From positions 124,001 to 188,000 of the forward strand of contig NZ_JAGVRK010000001.1 in assembly GCF_018283675.1 (NCBI RefSeq): DNA of 64,000 nt, written 5' to 3'. Within the stretch, counting starts at the first letter, position 1. Each line of letters begins with the position of its first letter. Made by a program: the position numbers and the translations under genes. Under the pieces are notes generated by a model, which ran no database searches, was not told the DNA's origin, and saw only the letters and a program-made list of their open reading frames with translations. Of the stretch, positions 1 to 8,370 are shown piece after piece. Origin of the DNA: Metabacillus flavus (GTDB taxonomy: Bacteria; Bacillota; Bacilli; Bacillales; Bacillaceae).

Positions 1-485
1 ACAACCAATACATGAAGCAGCTCGATCTTGAAACGGTAACAGAGCTTGCGCTTCCTCACCTTGTAAAAGCAGGAAAAGTGAGCGGGAATCCTTCTGCCGA
101 AGAACTGGATTGGGCGAAAAAGCTGATTGCCCTTTATCAGGAGCAAATGAGCTTTGGAGCTGAAATTGTTGAGCTTTCTGATCTATTCTTTAAGGACGAG
201 CTTGAATACAACCGCGAGGCAAGAAGCGTACTTGATGAAGAGCAGGTGCCGGAAGTAATGGCCGCCTTCAAAGAGGAGCTTGAAAAGCTTGATGCCTTCA
301 CCGCGGATGAAATTAAGGCATCAATTAAAGCAGTCCAAAAATCAACAGGCCATAAGGGCAAAAAGCTCTTTATGCCAATCCGTGTTGCGGTTACAGGCCA
401 AACTCATGGTCCTGAGCTCCCTCAATCGATTGAATTAATCGGCAAGGATAAAGTTTTATCTCGTCTTGCAAGTTTAATGCGTTAA
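1..485 (+). CDS. gltX: Glutamyl-tRNA synthetase, C-terminal part (5' end outside window)
   Basis: The frame is open to the left edge, so this is the 3' end of a gene of about 480 codons, of which some 160 are visible. The product charges tRNA-Glu (and, in Bacilli, also tRNA-Gln for later amidation). What is seen is the all-helical anticodon-binding domain, ending with the conserved stretch [17 protein letters not shown] before the last helix. The HIGH and KMSKS catalytic motifs lie upstream of the window. The methionine at 12 is internal: the residues before it (NQY) continue the family match. gltX directly before cysE-cysS is the Bacillus order. Confidence 0.95.
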   Translation, partial: NQYMKQLDLETVTELALPHLVKAGKVSGNPSAEELDWAKKLIALYQEQMSFGAEIVELSDLFFKDELEYNREARSVLDEEQVPEVMAAFKEELEKLDAFTADEIKASIKAVQKSTGHKGKKLFMPIRVAVTGQTHGPELPQSIELIGKDKVLSRLASLMR

Positions 486-489
486 CATT

Positions 490-519
490 TTGAATAAAAT
501 ATAATATAGTATAGATAAT
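490..519 (+). promoter_or_regulatory. Possible SigA promoter for the cysE T-box transcript
   Basis: A TTGAAT box (490-495) is followed by an AT-rich stretch with overlapping -10-like hexamers (TAGATA 512-517, GATAAT 514-519). It lies just after gltX and just before the T-box leader, where a promoter is needed if the leader is transcribed independently. The match is loose and several registers are possible. Confidence 0.35.
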
Positions 520-524
520 ATTTT

Positions 525-771
525 AAAACGTTGAAGAGGATAGTAGAGAACGGAATTCCTTTCCAGAGAAAACCTCCATGGCTGAGAGAGGTTGATGTGA
601 AGCTGTTCTTGAATTGCACCTCCTGAGTCTTTTGCCGAACCGTTCAGTAAGCAAAAGCGTTCGCTCCGCGTTAAGGAGTCTAAAGTTGAGGGCAGGATTT
701 TAAAATCGCCCTAAACAGAGTGGAACCGCGCAAAAAGGCGTCTCTGTCCGTATACAGAGGCGTCTTTTTTT
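525..771 (+). promoter_or_regulatory. T-box leader, cysteine specific, with intrinsic terminator
   Basis: The conserved T-box core AGAGTGGAACCGCG is at 717-730. It is followed by a terminator hairpin (arms about 734-746 and 755-766, with G-U pairs) and a U-run at 765-771. Upstream, a stem I region carries TGC at 615-617 followed by A, the expected place and context for a cysteine specifier codon. The genes behind it make and use cysteine (cysE, cysS), which fits. Uncharged tRNA-Cys would stabilise the antiterminator and allow read-through into the operon. This leader fills the 486-893 gap. Confidence 0.9.
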
Positions 772-893
772 ATGCCGAAAAATGAGCGGAATCACGTTCT
801 GGTTCTGCATTCAGGTTTTTGGAGGATGCCGGTTTAACCGAACACCATCGCTTCAAGATGCTTATAAATAAAGGGGAAACAGGAGGGGAGACA

Positions 894-1589
894 TTGTTCA
901 AGCTGCTGAAGGAAGATGTAGACGTTGTTTTTGATCAGGATCCGGCCGCACGAAGCTATCTGGAAGTCCTTCTGACCTATTCTGGATTGCATGCCGTATG
1001 GGCGCACCGGCTTGCCCATGCATTTTATAAGCGGAAGCTGTATTTTGCGGCAAGGGCTATTTCACAGATCAGCCGTTTCTTTACCGGAATTGAAATTCAT
1101 CCCGGAGCTAAAATCGGTCGGCGTTTTTTCATTGATCACGGCATGGGGGTCGTGATCGGAGAGACATGTGACATCGGGAACAATGTAACGGTTTTTCAAG
1201 GGGTAACGCTGGGCGGAACAGGGAAAGAAAAAGGGAAGCGCCATCCGACAATTATGGATAATGCCCTGATTGCAACAGGAGCAAAAGTTCTCGGTTCGAT
1301 TACAATAGGAGAGAATTCCAAGATTGGAGCGGGATCAGTCGTCCTTCAGGATGTGCCTGATCATTCAACGGTCGTCGGAATACCTGGGCGCGTCGTGATC
1401 CGCAACGGCCAAAAAATAAAACGGGATTTGAATCATACGGATCTTCCGGATCCCGTTTCTGATAAATTTAGAACATTAGAAGCTGAAATACTGAAATTAA
1501 AAGCTGAACTTGAAATGGTAAAAGAAGGGAAGAACGAAAATGGGCATCAGGCTTTACAACACGCTGACACGCGCAAAGGAAGAATTTGA
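894..1589 (+). CDS. cysE: Serine O-acetyltransferase
   Basis: It acetylates L-serine with acetyl-CoA, the first step of cysteine synthesis from sulfide. The 231-residue product has the family's N-terminal helical domain and then a left-handed beta-helix of hexapeptide repeats, with the catalytic Asp-His pair around residues 81-82 (FIDHGMG) and [16 protein letters not shown] further on. I chose the TTG at 894 because AGGAGGGG (881-888) sits 5 nt before it and the product then begins FKLLKEDVD like the family. A longer reading to 819 lacks support. The last 50 nt overlap cysS, giving a C-terminal tail not typical of the family. It is translated behind the Cys T-box. Confidence 0.93.
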   Translation: MFKLLKEDVDVVFDQDPAARSYLEVLLTYSGLHAVWAHRLAHAFYKRKLYFAARAISQISRFFTGIEIHPGAKIGRRFFIDHGMGVVIGETCDIGNNVTVFQGVTLGGTGKEKGKRHPTIMDNALIATGAKVLGSITIGENSKIGAGSVVLQDVPDHSTVVGIPGRVVIRNGQKIKRDLNHTDLPDPVSDKFRTLEAEILKLKAELEMVKEGKNENGHQALQHADTRKGRI

Positions 1590-2937
1590 ACCGCTTGAGG
1601 AAGGCAAGGTAAAAATGTATGTGTGCGGTCCGACTGTATACAACTACATTCATATTGGAAACGCCCGGCCGGCTATCGTATATGACACCGTCCGAAAATA
1701 TCTGGAGTTCCGGGGCTACGACGTCCAATTTGTTTCAAATTTCACAGATGTAGACGATAAACTGATTAAAGCAGCCAATGAACTTGGCGAGGATGTCCCG
1801 ACAATTGCGGAACGCTTTATCGATGCCTATTTTGAAGATGTAACCGCCCTGGGCTGCAGCCATGCGGATGTTCACCCGCGTGTTACCGAAAACATGGATA
1901 TCATCATTGAGTTTGTAGAAGCACTGATTGAGAAGGGGTTTGCCTACGAGTCCGGAGGCGATGTTTATTATAAGACCCGTGCCTTTGAAGGGTATGGAAA
2001 GCTTTCTCACCAGTCGATTGACGAACTCCGTTCCGGAGCAAGGATCGAGGTTGGCGAGAAGAAACAGGATGCTCTTGATTTCGTCCTGTGGAAAGCAGCT
2101 AAAGAAGGTGAAATCTCTTGGGATAGCCCGTGGGGTAAAGGCCGTCCTGGCTGGCATATTGAGTGCTCAGCGATGGCACGCAAATATTTGGGCGACAGCA
2201 TCGATATTCATGCAGGAGGGCAGGACCTTACCTTCCCGCATCATGAAAATGAAATCGCCCAATCTGAAGCTTTCACAGGAAAACCTTTCGCCAAATACTG
2301 GCTTCATAATGGATATATCAACATTGATAATGAAAAAATGTCGAAATCTCTCGGAAACTTTGTCCTGGTGCACGATATCATCAAAGAATACGATCCGCAG
2401 CTGCTCAGGTTCTTCATGCTTTCCGTACATTACCGTCATCCGATTAACTATTCGGCGGAATTGCTTGAGAACACGAAAAATGCATTTGAGCGCCTTAAAA
2501 CGTCTTATGCCAACCTGAAGCACCGCAAAGAGAGCAGTGCGAATCTTACCGGGGATAACAGTGAATGGCTCCTTAAAACAAAGGACCTGCGCGAAACCTT
2601 TATTAAGGAAATGGACGATGACTTTAACACGGCGAATGGCATCTCTGTCCTATTCGATCTAGCGAAGCTGTCAAACTATTACCTGAAGGAAACGAATACA
2701 TCCGAGGAAGTCATTGATGCGCTTCTTATGGAATTCAATTCGTTAGCTGAAGTAATTGGGATATCATTTGGTGAACAGGGACTGCTTGACGAAGAGATTG
2801 ATGCGCTGATTCAAAAACGGATCCAGGCCCGGGCAGATCGTGATTTTGCTTTATCCGATCAAATACGCGACCAGCTAAAAGAAATGAACATCATTTTGGA
2901 AGATACAGCGCAAGGAACCAGATGGAAAAGAGGATAA
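1540..2937 (+). CDS. cysS: Cysteinyl-tRNA synthetase
   Basis: A class I aminoacyl-tRNA synthetase of 465 residues that attaches cysteine to tRNA-Cys in the cytosol. Visible motifs are the zinc ligand Cys29 (YVCGPTVYN), the HIGH signature HIGN at 38-41, GWHIECSAM and [13 protein letters not shown], which include zinc ligands, and KMSKS at 266-270. The C-terminal tRNA-binding domain ends in [13 protein letters not shown] as in Bacillus orthologues. The start lies inside the 3' end of cysE, behind an AAGGGAAG ribosome site, so the two genes overlap by 50 nt and are probably translationally coupled. Confidence 0.97.
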   Translation: MGIRLYNTLTRAKEEFEPLEEGKVKMYVCGPTVYNYIHIGNARPAIVYDTVRKYLEFRGYDVQFVSNFTDVDDKLIKAANELGEDVPTIAERFIDAYFEDVTALGCSHADVHPRVTENMDIIIEFVEALIEKGFAYESGGDVYYKTRAFEGYGKLSHQSIDELRSGARIEVGEKKQDALDFVLWKAAKEGEISWDSPWGKGRPGWHIECSAMARKYLGDSIDIHAGGQDLTFPHHENEIAQSEAFTGKPFAKYWLHNGYINIDNEKMSKSLGNFVLVHDIIKEYDPQLLRFFMLSVHYRHPINYSAELLENTKNAFERLKTSYANLKHRKESSANLTGDNSEWLLKTKDLRETFIKEMDDDFNTANGISVLFDLAKLSNYYLKETNTSEEVIDALLMEFNSLAEVIGISFGEQGLLDEEIDALIQKRIQARADRDFALSDQIRDQLKEMNIILEDTAQGTRWKRG

Positions 2938-2941
2938 CGGA

Positions 2942-3358
2942 ATGCTTGAGCTAGAAAAGATAAAAAACGCGAGGCAGCTGAACAGCCTTGCCCTTGCCTA
3001 TATAGGAGATGCCGTATATGAAGTATACATACGGCATCACCTTCTTGCTAAGGGACTGGGACGGCCGAACGATTTACACCGCTATGCGAAGGCTTTTGTA
3101 TCAGCAAAAGCGCAGGCAGAGGCATTAAAAGTTATGAGTGAAGCAGCTTTCTTTTCAGAGGAGGAGCTGGAAGTCCTCCGGCGGGGAAGGAACGCGAAAT
3201 CTGGCACTGTGCCTAAGAATACAGATATGATGACGTATAAATACAGTACCTCCTTTGAGGCGCTGATCGGATTCCTGTTCTTAGAAAAAAAAGAAGGCAG
3301 GCTGCACGAAATTGCTGAAGAAGCCATTAAATTACTGGAAGAGAGGAGGCACAAATGA
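2942..3358 (+). CDS. mrnC: Mini-ribonuclease III
   Basis: A 138-residue RNase III-type catalytic domain without the double-stranded RNA-binding domain. In Bacillus this enzyme matures both ends of 23S rRNA. The family core [16 protein letters not shown] near the N-terminus carries the metal-binding Asp, and the second acidic helix is near [12 protein letters not shown]. It begins 4 nt after cysS and its stop overlaps the start of rlmB. A full 23S gene with a long processing stem occurs later in this window. Confidence 0.93.
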   Translation: MLELEKIKNARQLNSLALAYIGDAVYEVYIRHHLLAKGLGRPNDLHRYAKAFVSAKAQAEALKVMSEAAFFSEEELEVLRRGRNAKSGTVPKNTDMMTYKYSTSFEALIGFLFLEKKEGRLHEIAEEAIKLLEERRHK

Positions 3359-4104
3359 TGAATCATGAAGATTACATTATCGGGCGGAACCCGGTGCTTG
3401 AAGCATTAAGGTCAGAGCGGGAAATCAACAAATTGTGGATGGCAGAGAATTCTGTTAAAGGATCAGCCCTTCAAATCACAGGTATCGCGAAAGAAAGAGG
3501 CATCATCATCCAAACAGTGCCGAAAAGAAAGCTTGATCAAATGGTAGAAGGAAACCACCAGGGGTTTGTGGCGCAAGTTGCGGCCTATGAGTATGCCGAA
3601 ATAGATGACATCCTCAAAGCGGCTGAAGAAAAGGGAGAGGCTCCATTTGTCCTGATCCTGGACGAGCTTGAGGATCCGCATAACCTTGGATCGATCATGA
3701 GAACTGCAGATGCAGTTGGCGCTCACGGCATCATCATTCCGAAACGGAGAGCGGTCGGCCTGACGGCAACTGTAGCAAAGGCTTCAACAGGAGCCATTGA
3801 ATATGTGCCCGTTGCAAGAGTAACGAACCTTGCCCGCGCCATTGAAGAACTAAAAGAAAAGGGAGTATGGATTGCCGGAACAGATGCGAAAGGTTCGGAT
3901 GATTACCGGACATTGGACGGTACCATGCCGATTGGTCTTGTCATTGGAAGTGAAGGAAAAGGAGTCAGCCGCCTGGTGAAGGAAAAGTGCGATTTTCTGG
4001 TTAACCTTCCTATGGCTGGACATGTTACTTCTCTGAATGCTTCTGTCGCAGCAAGCCTGCTGATGTACGAGGTATTCAGGAAGCGTCATCCGCTAGGGAG
4101 CTAA
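3355..4104 (+). CDS. rlmB: 23S rRNA (guanosine-2'-O-)-methyltransferase, SpoU/TrmH family
   Basis: A 249-residue SPOUT methyltransferase that uses S-adenosylmethionine to methylate a ribose in 23S rRNA. It has the N-terminal substrate-binding domain ([11 protein letters not shown]), then the knotted catalytic domain with [15 protein letters not shown] (about residues 103-117), IGSEGKGVS and [14 protein letters not shown] near the end. The stop codon of mrnC overlaps its ATG; a second in-frame ATG follows at once (3358) and could be used instead. The exact modified nucleotide is inferred from family membership. Confidence 0.9.
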   Translation: MMNHEDYIIGRNPVLEALRSEREINKLWMAENSVKGSALQITGIAKERGIIIQTVPKRKLDQMVEGNHQGFVAQVAAYEYAEIDDILKAAEEKGEAPFVLILDELEDPHNLGSIMRTADAVGAHGIIIPKRRAVGLTATVAKASTGAIEYVPVARVTNLARAIEELKEKGVWIAGTDAKGSDDYRTLDGTMPIGLVIGSEGKGVSRLVKEKCDFLVNLPMAGHVTSLNASVAASLLMYEVFRKRHPLGS

Positions 4105-4109
4105 CGGAA

Positions 4110-4619
4110 ATGAACATTCTGCTCGTGGATGGATACAACATCATCGGTGCCTGGCCTGAGCTAAGAGTCTTAAAAAAAGACTACTTTGAACAGGCCAGAG
4201 ATCTTCTCATTCAAAAAATGGCGGAATACCAGGCTTTCACCAAATACAGGGTTATCATCGTCTTTGATGCACACCTTGTTAAAGGAATTGAAAAGAAACA
4301 CAGAAATTATCGGGTAGAAGTGATTTTTACGAAAGAAAATGAAACGGCTGATGAAAGAATCGAAAAGCTTGCTTCTGAACTGAATGATATCCGGACACAA
4401 ATCCATGTAGCCACTTCGGACTATACAGAACAATGGGCCATTTTTGGGCAGGGGGCCTTGCGCAAATCGGCAAGAGAGCTGCTGAACGAAATGGAAGCGA
4501 TCGAAAAAAGCATCAAGAAAAAAGTGAAGCGCATGGAAAATGAACGGCCTCCTTCGAAAATTTCTTTGTCGGAAGATGTCATAAAAACCTTTGAGAAATG
4601 GCGTCGCGGAGACCTGTAA
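4110..4619 (+). CDS. rae1: NYN-domain ribosome-associated endoribonuclease Rae1 (YacP)
   Basis: A 169-residue NYN (PIN-like) nuclease. In B. subtilis the orthologue enters the ribosomal A site and cleaves certain mRNAs during translation. The sequence shows the family's acidic sites: LLVDGYNIIG at the N-terminus, VFDAHLVKG around residue 50, ADERIEKLA and VATSDYTEQ. The C-terminal part is a charged helix. It follows rlmB by 5 nt and closes the cysE-cysS-mrnC-rlmB-rae1 run. Confidence 0.92.
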   Translation: MNILLVDGYNIIGAWPELRVLKKDYFEQARDLLIQKMAEYQAFTKYRVIIVFDAHLVKGIEKKHRNYRVEVIFTKENETADERIEKLASELNDIRTQIHVATSDYTEQWAIFGQGALRKSARELLNEMEAIEKSIKKKVKRMENERPPSKISLSEDVIKTFEKWRRGDL

Positions 4620-4624
4620 TCATA

Positions 4625-4653
4625 TTGCGGTTCCAAATTTTGTGCTGTATAAT
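4625..4653 (+). promoter_or_regulatory. SigA-type promoter of sigH
   Basis: TTGCGG (4625-4630) and TATAAT (4648-4653) are separated by 17 nt and lie 33 nt before the sigH start. In B. subtilis spo0H is transcribed by SigA and repressed by AbrB; the AT-rich surroundings would allow that, but no AbrB consensus can be read. Confidence 0.75.
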
Positions 4654-4685
4654 ATGGCTATCTATGTGCGGTCGGGGGGATCGGC

Positions 4686-5342
4686 TTGAATACACAAATC
4701 AGCAAGGGGTATCTCAGCAAGGAAGAATTTCAGTTTCTGGATGATGAGCAGATTGTAGAGTTAGTTCATAATGGAGATAGTGATGCACTGGATTATTTGA
4801 TTACAAAGTACCGTAATTTTGTCAGGGCCAAAGCAAGATCTTACTTTCTAATCGGTGCTGACAGGGAAGATATCGTTCAGGAAGGCATGATTGGGCTTTA
4901 TAAAGCCATTCGTGACTTTAAGGAGGACAAGCTTACCTCATTCAAAGCTTTTGCAGAACTGTGCATTACCCGCCAAATCATTACCGCTATCAAAACAGCA
5001 ACCCGCCAAAAACACATTCCGCTTAACTCCTATGTTTCTCTGGACAAGCCTATTTATGATGACGAATCGGACCGGACATTGATGGATGTCATTTCCGGAG
5101 CCAAGATTATGAATCCTGAAGAGCTGTTTATCAATCAGGAAGAGTTTGATGATATTGAAGTAAAGATGGCTGAGCTATTGAGCGATCTTGAAAGAAAAGT
5201 GCTGTCTCTTTATCTGGACGGAAGGTCCTATCAGGAGATTTCTGAAGAACTGAACCGCCACGTTAAGTCAATTGACAATGCCCTTCAGCGGGTGAAAAGA
5301 AAGCTGGAAAGATATTTGGAACTGCGCGAACTCAGCATGTGA
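4686..5342 (+). CDS. sigH: RNA polymerase sigma factor SigH (Spo0H)
   Basis: A 218-residue sigma-70-family factor that directs transition-state and early sporulation transcription. Region 2 is clear (ALDYLITKYRNFVRAKARSY, then DREDIVQEGMIGLYKAIRDF) and region 4 ends in a helix-turn-helix (GRSYQEISEELNRHVKSIDN). The TTG at 4686 is chosen because GGGGGGAT lies just upstream and the product then starts MNTQ-SKG like orthologues. Position after rae1 and before rpmG-secE-nusG is conserved in Bacillus. Confidence 0.96.
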   Translation: MNTQISKGYLSKEEFQFLDDEQIVELVHNGDSDALDYLITKYRNFVRAKARSYFLIGADREDIVQEGMIGLYKAIRDFKEDKLTSFKAFAELCITRQIITAIKTATRQKHIPLNSYVSLDKPIYDDESDRTLMDVISGAKIMNPEELFINQEEFDDIEVKMAELLSDLERKVLSLYLDGRSYQEISEELNRHVKSIDNALQRVKRKLERYLELRELSM

Positions 5343-5358
5343 CAAATTCGATCCTTTA

Positions 5359-5387
5359 TTGACAGGAAAAACCACGCTATGATACAT
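5359..5387 (+). promoter_or_regulatory. Probable SigA promoter of rpmG-secE
   Basis: A perfect TTGACA is at 5359-5364, with weak -10 candidates (GATACA 5381-5386, spacing 16; ATACAT one base later). It sits 38 nt before the rpmG ATG. Confidence 0.5.
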
Positions 5388-5424
5388 TTTGTAGGAATAT
5401 GAAACATGGCGGAAGGTGTCCAGC

Positions 5425-5574
5425 ATGCGAAAAAAAGTAGTTTTAGGCTGTACAGAATGCGGCAGCCGCAACTATACAACGATGAAAAGCACTTCTAACA
5501 CAACAGAGCGCTTGGAAATGAAGAAATTCTGCGGTACGTGCAATGCACATACGAATCACCGCGAAACGAAATAG
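5425..5574 (+). CDS. rpmG: 50S ribosomal protein L33 (zinc-binding type)
   Basis: This 49-residue protein was read directly. It starts [17 protein letters not shown] and ends [14 protein letters not shown]. The two CxxC pairs (Cys9/Cys12 and Cys36/Cys39) mark the zinc-containing C+ form, which Bacilli replace with a Cys-free paralogue under zinc limitation. A GGAAGGTG ribosome site lies 5-6 nt before the ATG. L33 directly before secE-nusG is the usual Gram-positive order. Confidence 0.95.
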   Translation: MRKKVVLGCTECGSRNYTTMKSTSNTTERLEMKKFCGTCNAHTNHRETK

Positions 5575-5727
5575 GACTTATATCACTCTTGCCAGTTTTT
5601 ATTTTCCATCGCCTGACAGGCAAAGCTACAAATCGAAGGTCCGACCGGAGCCTGCCATCCTCTTTCAAATTAGAAAGAAAGCCGGAAAGGCCATTTGAGC
5701 ATTTTCTTTATTTTTGGAGGTAACGAA

Positions 5728-5910
5728 ATGGGACGTATTACTAATTTCTTCGGGGATGTCGGTCGTGAAATGAAAAAAGTAAGCTGGCCAAAAGGCAAAG
5801 AGCTTACTAGATATACGATCGTTGTTATCGCAACCGTTGTCTTCGCAGCTGTGTTTTTCGCAGTCGTAGACTTGGGCATTTCTGAGCTAGTTCGATTAAT
5901 TGTTGGCTGA
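5728..5910 (+). CDS. secE: Preprotein translocase subunit SecE
   Basis: A 60-residue single-span subunit of the SecYEG channel in the cytoplasmic membrane. The amphipathic helix with the conserved EMKKVSWPKGKEL (about residues 14-26) is followed by one transmembrane helix (IVVIATVVFAAVFFAVV). The ATG at 5728 is preceded by GGAGG (5716-5720); an upstream ATG at 5695 lacks a ribosome site and would add residues absent from the family. Its partner secY lies 26 kb away in the spc operon. Confidence 0.95.
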   Translation: MGRITNFFGDVGREMKKVSWPKGKELTRYTIVVIATVVFAAVFFAVVDLGISELVRLIVG

Positions 5911-5913
5911 TTG

Positions 5914-5944
5914 TTGAATAAAACTGGATTTTCCGTGTTATAAT
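5914..5944 (+). promoter_or_regulatory. Extended -10 promoter before nusG
   Basis: TGTTATAAT (5936-5944) is a perfect extended -10; a TTGAAT lies 19 nt further up (5914-5919). It starts just after the secE stop codon. Confidence 0.6.
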
Positions 5945-5970
5945 AAATGATAATCCACAGCTTTGTTCGA

Positions 5971-5994
5971 AAAGACCCGTTCAGCGGGTTTTTT
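5971..5994 (+). terminator. Terminator or attenuator between secE and nusG
   Basis: A short stem ACCCG (5975-5979) / CGGGT (5985-5989) with loop TTCAG is followed by TTTTTT. It lies only about 25 nt after the expected start of the nusG promoter transcript, so it could attenuate nusG as well as end the secE message. Confidence 0.6.
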
Positions 5995-6100
5995 AATTTG
6001 CAAAAAAGTTGCGCTGCCTGTTTACATATGGGACAAGCACAGCAGATTCATCATATAAAACTGATTAATGCGGGGAGGGAAGGACAAAGGTCCTGACTGT

Positions 6101-6634
6101 ATGGAGAAAAATTGGTATGTTGTTCACACGTATTCCGGATACGAAAATAAGGTAAAAGCGAATCTTGAAAAGCGTGTTGAATCAATGGCAATGCAAGACA
6201 AGATTTTCAGAGTCGTAGTTCCTGAAGAGGAAGAAACAGATATTAAGAATGGCAAAAAGAAAGTTGTAAAGAAAAAGGTGTTCCCTGGGTATGTATTGGT
6301 TGAAATCGTTATGACAGACGATTCCTGGTATGTGGTCCGGAATACACCAGGCGTAACAGGTTTCGTCGGCTCTGCCGGTTCCGGTTCAAAACCGACCGCT
6401 CTTCTTCCTGAAGAAGTAGAAGTCATTCTAAAGCGTATGGGTATGGATGAGCGCCGTGTAGAAATCGACTTTGAAATGAAAGAAACCGTTAAAGTAATTG
6501 AGGGGCCATTTGCAAACTTTACAGGTGTCATTGAAGACATCGATCATGACAAGCAAAAGGTTAAAGTTCTTGTGAACATGTTCGGCCGTGAAACACCTGT
6601 TGAACTTGAATTCTCTCAAGTGGATAAATTATAA
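6101..6634 (+). CDS. nusG: Transcription termination/antitermination factor NusG
   Basis: A 177-residue elongation factor that binds the RNA polymerase clamp; in Bacilli it promotes sequence-dependent pausing. The NGN domain begins MEKNWYVVHTYSGYENKVKAN and the C-terminal KOW domain contains VKVIEGPFANFTG. I start it at the ATG at 6101, which gives exactly the family N-terminus. The upstream in-frame ATG at 6068 would add 11 unrelated residues. AGGACAAAGG precedes the start. Confidence 0.96.
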   Translation: MEKNWYVVHTYSGYENKVKANLEKRVESMAMQDKIFRVVVPEEEETDIKNGKKKVVKKKVFPGYVLVEIVMTDDSWYVVRNTPGVTGFVGSAGSGSKPTALLPEEVEVILKRMGMDERRVEIDFEMKETVKVIEGPFANFTGVIEDIDHDKQKVKVLVNMFGRETPVELEFSQVDKL

Positions 6635-6646
6635 TCAGAAAATAAC

Positions 6647-6675
6647 TTGAAATAGATTGGGAAAAGTGATAATAT
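6647..6675 (+). promoter_or_regulatory. SigA-type promoter of rplK-rplA
   Basis: TTGAAA (6647-6652), 17-nt spacer, TAATAT (6670-6675), just after nusG. The transcript would carry a leader of about 130 nt holding the L1-like site at 6760-6785. Confidence 0.6.
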
Positions 6676-6759
6676 TTCATAAGTCAGTGTGTCTCACTCA
6701 AAGTGGGACAGATAACTTGATTTTATTCCTAATCATTCACATAAAGAATGAGGTTATGA

Positions 6760-6785
6760 GTGGGAGGGCAAGGCCCTATTACCAC
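6760..6785 (+). promoter_or_regulatory. Putative ribosomal protein L1 binding site in the rplK leader
   Basis: The element folds as GTGG (6760-6763) / CCAC (6782-6785), an asymmetric internal loop (G on one side, ATTA on the other) and AGGGC / GCCCT closed by AAG. This is the layout of L1 mRNA sites that mimic its 23S site and are used for feedback control of the L11-L1 operon. It ends 12 nt before the rplK Shine-Dalgarno sequence. A second copy precedes rplA. Confidence 0.55.
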
Positions 6786-6811
6786 ATCACGGACTTAAGG
6801 AGGTGTGTCTC

Positions 6812-7237
6812 GTGGCTAAAAAAGTTATTAAAATGGTTAAATTGCAAATTCCTGCCGGCAAAGCGAATCCGGCTCCTCCAGTAGGTCCCGCATTGGGTCA
6901 GGCTGGTGTGAATATCATGGGATTCTGTAAGGAATTTAACGCACGCACAGCTGAACAAGCTGGGTTGATTATCCCAGTTGAAATCACTGTTTTTGAAGAT
7001 CGTTCCTTCACATTTATTACAAAAACTCCGCCTGCTGCTGTATTGCTTAAGAAAGCAGCTGGAATTGAGTCTGGTTCTGGTGAACCAAACCGTAATAAAG
7101 TGGCTACTGTAAAGCGTGACAAAGTACGTGAAATCGCTGAAACAAAAATGCCTGACTTAAACGCAGCAAGCGTTGAAGCGGCTATGTTGATGGTTGAAGG
7201 TACTGCGCGCAGCATGGGAATTGTGATCGAAGACTAA
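6812..7237 (+). CDS. rplK: 50S ribosomal protein L11
   Basis: A 141-residue protein of the GTPase-associated centre of the 50S subunit, where it helps activate the translation GTPases and the stringent-response enzyme Rel. The N-terminal domain begins [20 protein letters not shown] and the RNA-binding C-terminal domain contains [23 protein letters not shown]. The GTG at 6812 is chosen because AAGGAGG (6797-6803) is 8 nt upstream and the product then starts MAKKV as in relatives. Confidence 0.96.
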   Translation: MAKKVIKMVKLQIPAGKANPAPPVGPALGQAGVNIMGFCKEFNARTAEQAGLIIPVEITVFEDRSFTFITKTPPAAVLLKKAAGIESGSGEPNRNKVATVKRDKVREIAETKMPDLNAASVEAAMLMVEGTARSMGIVIED

Positions 7238-7252
7238 TTGATGATGCTTAAG

Positions 7253-7284
7253 GGTTGCGGGTTTGGATTAACAAGTTCGCAGCC
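7253..7284 (+). other. Long G-U-rich hairpin in the rplK-rplA spacer
   Basis: Arms 7253-7265 and 7272-7284 can form 13 pairs including several G-U pairs around a 6-nt loop, followed by TTTATTCTCG. It could be a partial terminator that lowers rplA relative to rplK, or a fold that presents the L1 site; the U-run is weak. Confidence 0.4.
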
Positions 7285-7383
7285 TTTATTCTCGTTTACA
7301 GATTTGTGACCTGGATGGATCTGGCTGAAAATGCCCCATCCGAACGCACTGGCCAGGGTTTCCCGGACAGCTGCGCTTTTACC

Positions 7384-7412
7384 TGTGGGAGGTTATTTCC
7401 GCTAAAACCACA
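7384..7412 (+). promoter_or_regulatory. Putative ribosomal protein L1 binding site before rplA
   Basis: TGTGG (7384-7388) pairs with CCACA (7408-7412) around an asymmetric loop and a short GG/CC stem (7391-7392 / 7399-7400), the same plan as the element before rplK. The AAGGAGG of rplA follows at once (7414-7420), so binding of L1 would block initiation. Confidence 0.5.
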
Positions 7413-7429
7413 TAAGGAGGACATTTAAA

Positions 7430-8128
7430 ATGGCTAAAAAAGGCAAGAAATATGTAGAAGCTGCAAAGCTTGTAGACCGTTCTAAAGCATACCCTGTTAC
7501 AGAGGCTGTCGAACTGGCTAAGAAAACAAACACTGCAAAGTTTGACGCAACAGTTGAGGTTGCTTTCCGTCTTGGAGTAGACCCTCGTAAAAACGACCAG
7601 CAAATCCGCGGAGCAGTTGTGCTTCCAAACGGAACTGGTAAAACTCAAAAGGTTTTGGTTTTCGCTAAAGGCGAAAAAGCGAAAGAAGCAGAAGCTGCAG
7701 GAGCAGATTATGTTGGAGACTCCGAATTCATCACGAAAATTCAGCAAGGCTGGTTTGAGTTTGATGTAATCGTTGCTACTCCTGACATGATGGGTGAAGT
7801 AGGTAAGCTTGGACGCGTATTGGGACCTAAAGGCCTAATGCCGAACCCGAAAACTGGAACTGTAACTTTTGAAGTTGAAAGAGCTGTTAATGAAATCAAA
7901 GCTGGTAAAGTTGAATACCGCGTAGATAAAGCTGGTATCATCCACGTACCGATCGGTAAAGTTTCATTCGAAGACAACAAGCTTGTTGAAAACTTCAGAA
8001 CAATCTTTGACACATTGCTTAAAGCAAAACCAGCGGCTGCAAAAGGCACTTACATGAAGAGTGTTGCAGTAACGTCCACTATGGGCCCTGGAGTTAAAGT
8101 TGATTCCTCTAGCTTCTCTGTAAAATAA
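7430..8128 (+). CDS. rplA: 50S ribosomal protein L1
   Basis: A 232-residue protein of the mobile L1 stalk, which moves tRNA out of the E site. In many bacteria it also represses its own mRNA. The family core [17 protein letters not shown] is seen around residues 125-141, and the C-terminus holds [11 protein letters not shown]-like residues ([15 protein letters not shown]). The start has a perfect AAGGAGG 9 nt upstream. A strong promoter for rplJ follows immediately after the stop. Confidence 0.96.
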   Translation: MAKKGKKYVEAAKLVDRSKAYPVTEAVELAKKTNTAKFDATVEVAFRLGVDPRKNDQQIRGAVVLPNGTGKTQKVLVFAKGEKAKEAEAAGADYVGDSEFITKIQQGWFEFDVIVATPDMMGEVGKLGRVLGPKGLMPNPKTGTVTFEVERAVNEIKAGKVEYRVDKAGIIHVPIGKVSFEDNKLVENFRTIFDTLLKAKPAAAKGTYMKSVAVTSTMGPGVKVDSSSFSVK

Positions 8129-8131
8129 TTA

Positions 8132-8160
8132 TTGACTTCTTATGGAAGTTCGTATATAAT
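8132..8160 (+). promoter_or_regulatory. Strong SigA promoter of rplJ-rplL
   Basis: TTGACT (8132-8137), 17-nt spacer and TATAAT (8155-8160): nearly consensus. It begins 3 nt after the rplA stop. Confidence 0.85.
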
Positions 8161-8185
8161 TCATTTTGTTATTAAAACGATAACT

Positions 8186-8325
8186 CAATAAGAGATTTAT
8201 ACCGCAGACAGCAGGTGCCGATCTGGCTTAATTTCCTGCCGAGGTGTGACCATATTGTACAGACTAGCATTTGATTGCTTTGTATAAACGGCGCCTCCAT
8301 GTCTAGCATGGAGGCTTTTTCATGC
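8186..8325 (+). promoter_or_regulatory. L10 leader with attenuator hairpin
   Basis: The region contains the L10 leader features ACCGCAGACAGCAGG, CCTGCCGAGGTGTGACC (a kink-turn-like fold) and then an intrinsic terminator. The terminator arms are GCCTCCATG (8293-8301) and CATGGAGGC (8307-8315), with TTTTT at 8316-8320. Known biology: the L10(L12) complex binds this leader and favours termination, so excess stalk protein shuts off rplJ-rplL. Confidence 0.85.
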
Positions 8326-8370
8326 GAACACAAACGGTATAATGTCAATCATTCTACAGGAGGTGTAACA

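Noticed and set aside
1928-2518. 196-codon plus-strand frame inside cysS
   Set aside because: Out-of-frame shadow of cysS with no ribosome site and improbable composition.
6657-6884. Possible leader ORF upstream of rplK
   Set aside because: It overlaps the L1-like site and rplK in another frame and has no ribosome site.
8275-8370. N-terminal extension of rplJ
   Set aside because: It would be encoded by the L10 leader and its terminator; AGGAGGTG selects the ATG at 8371.
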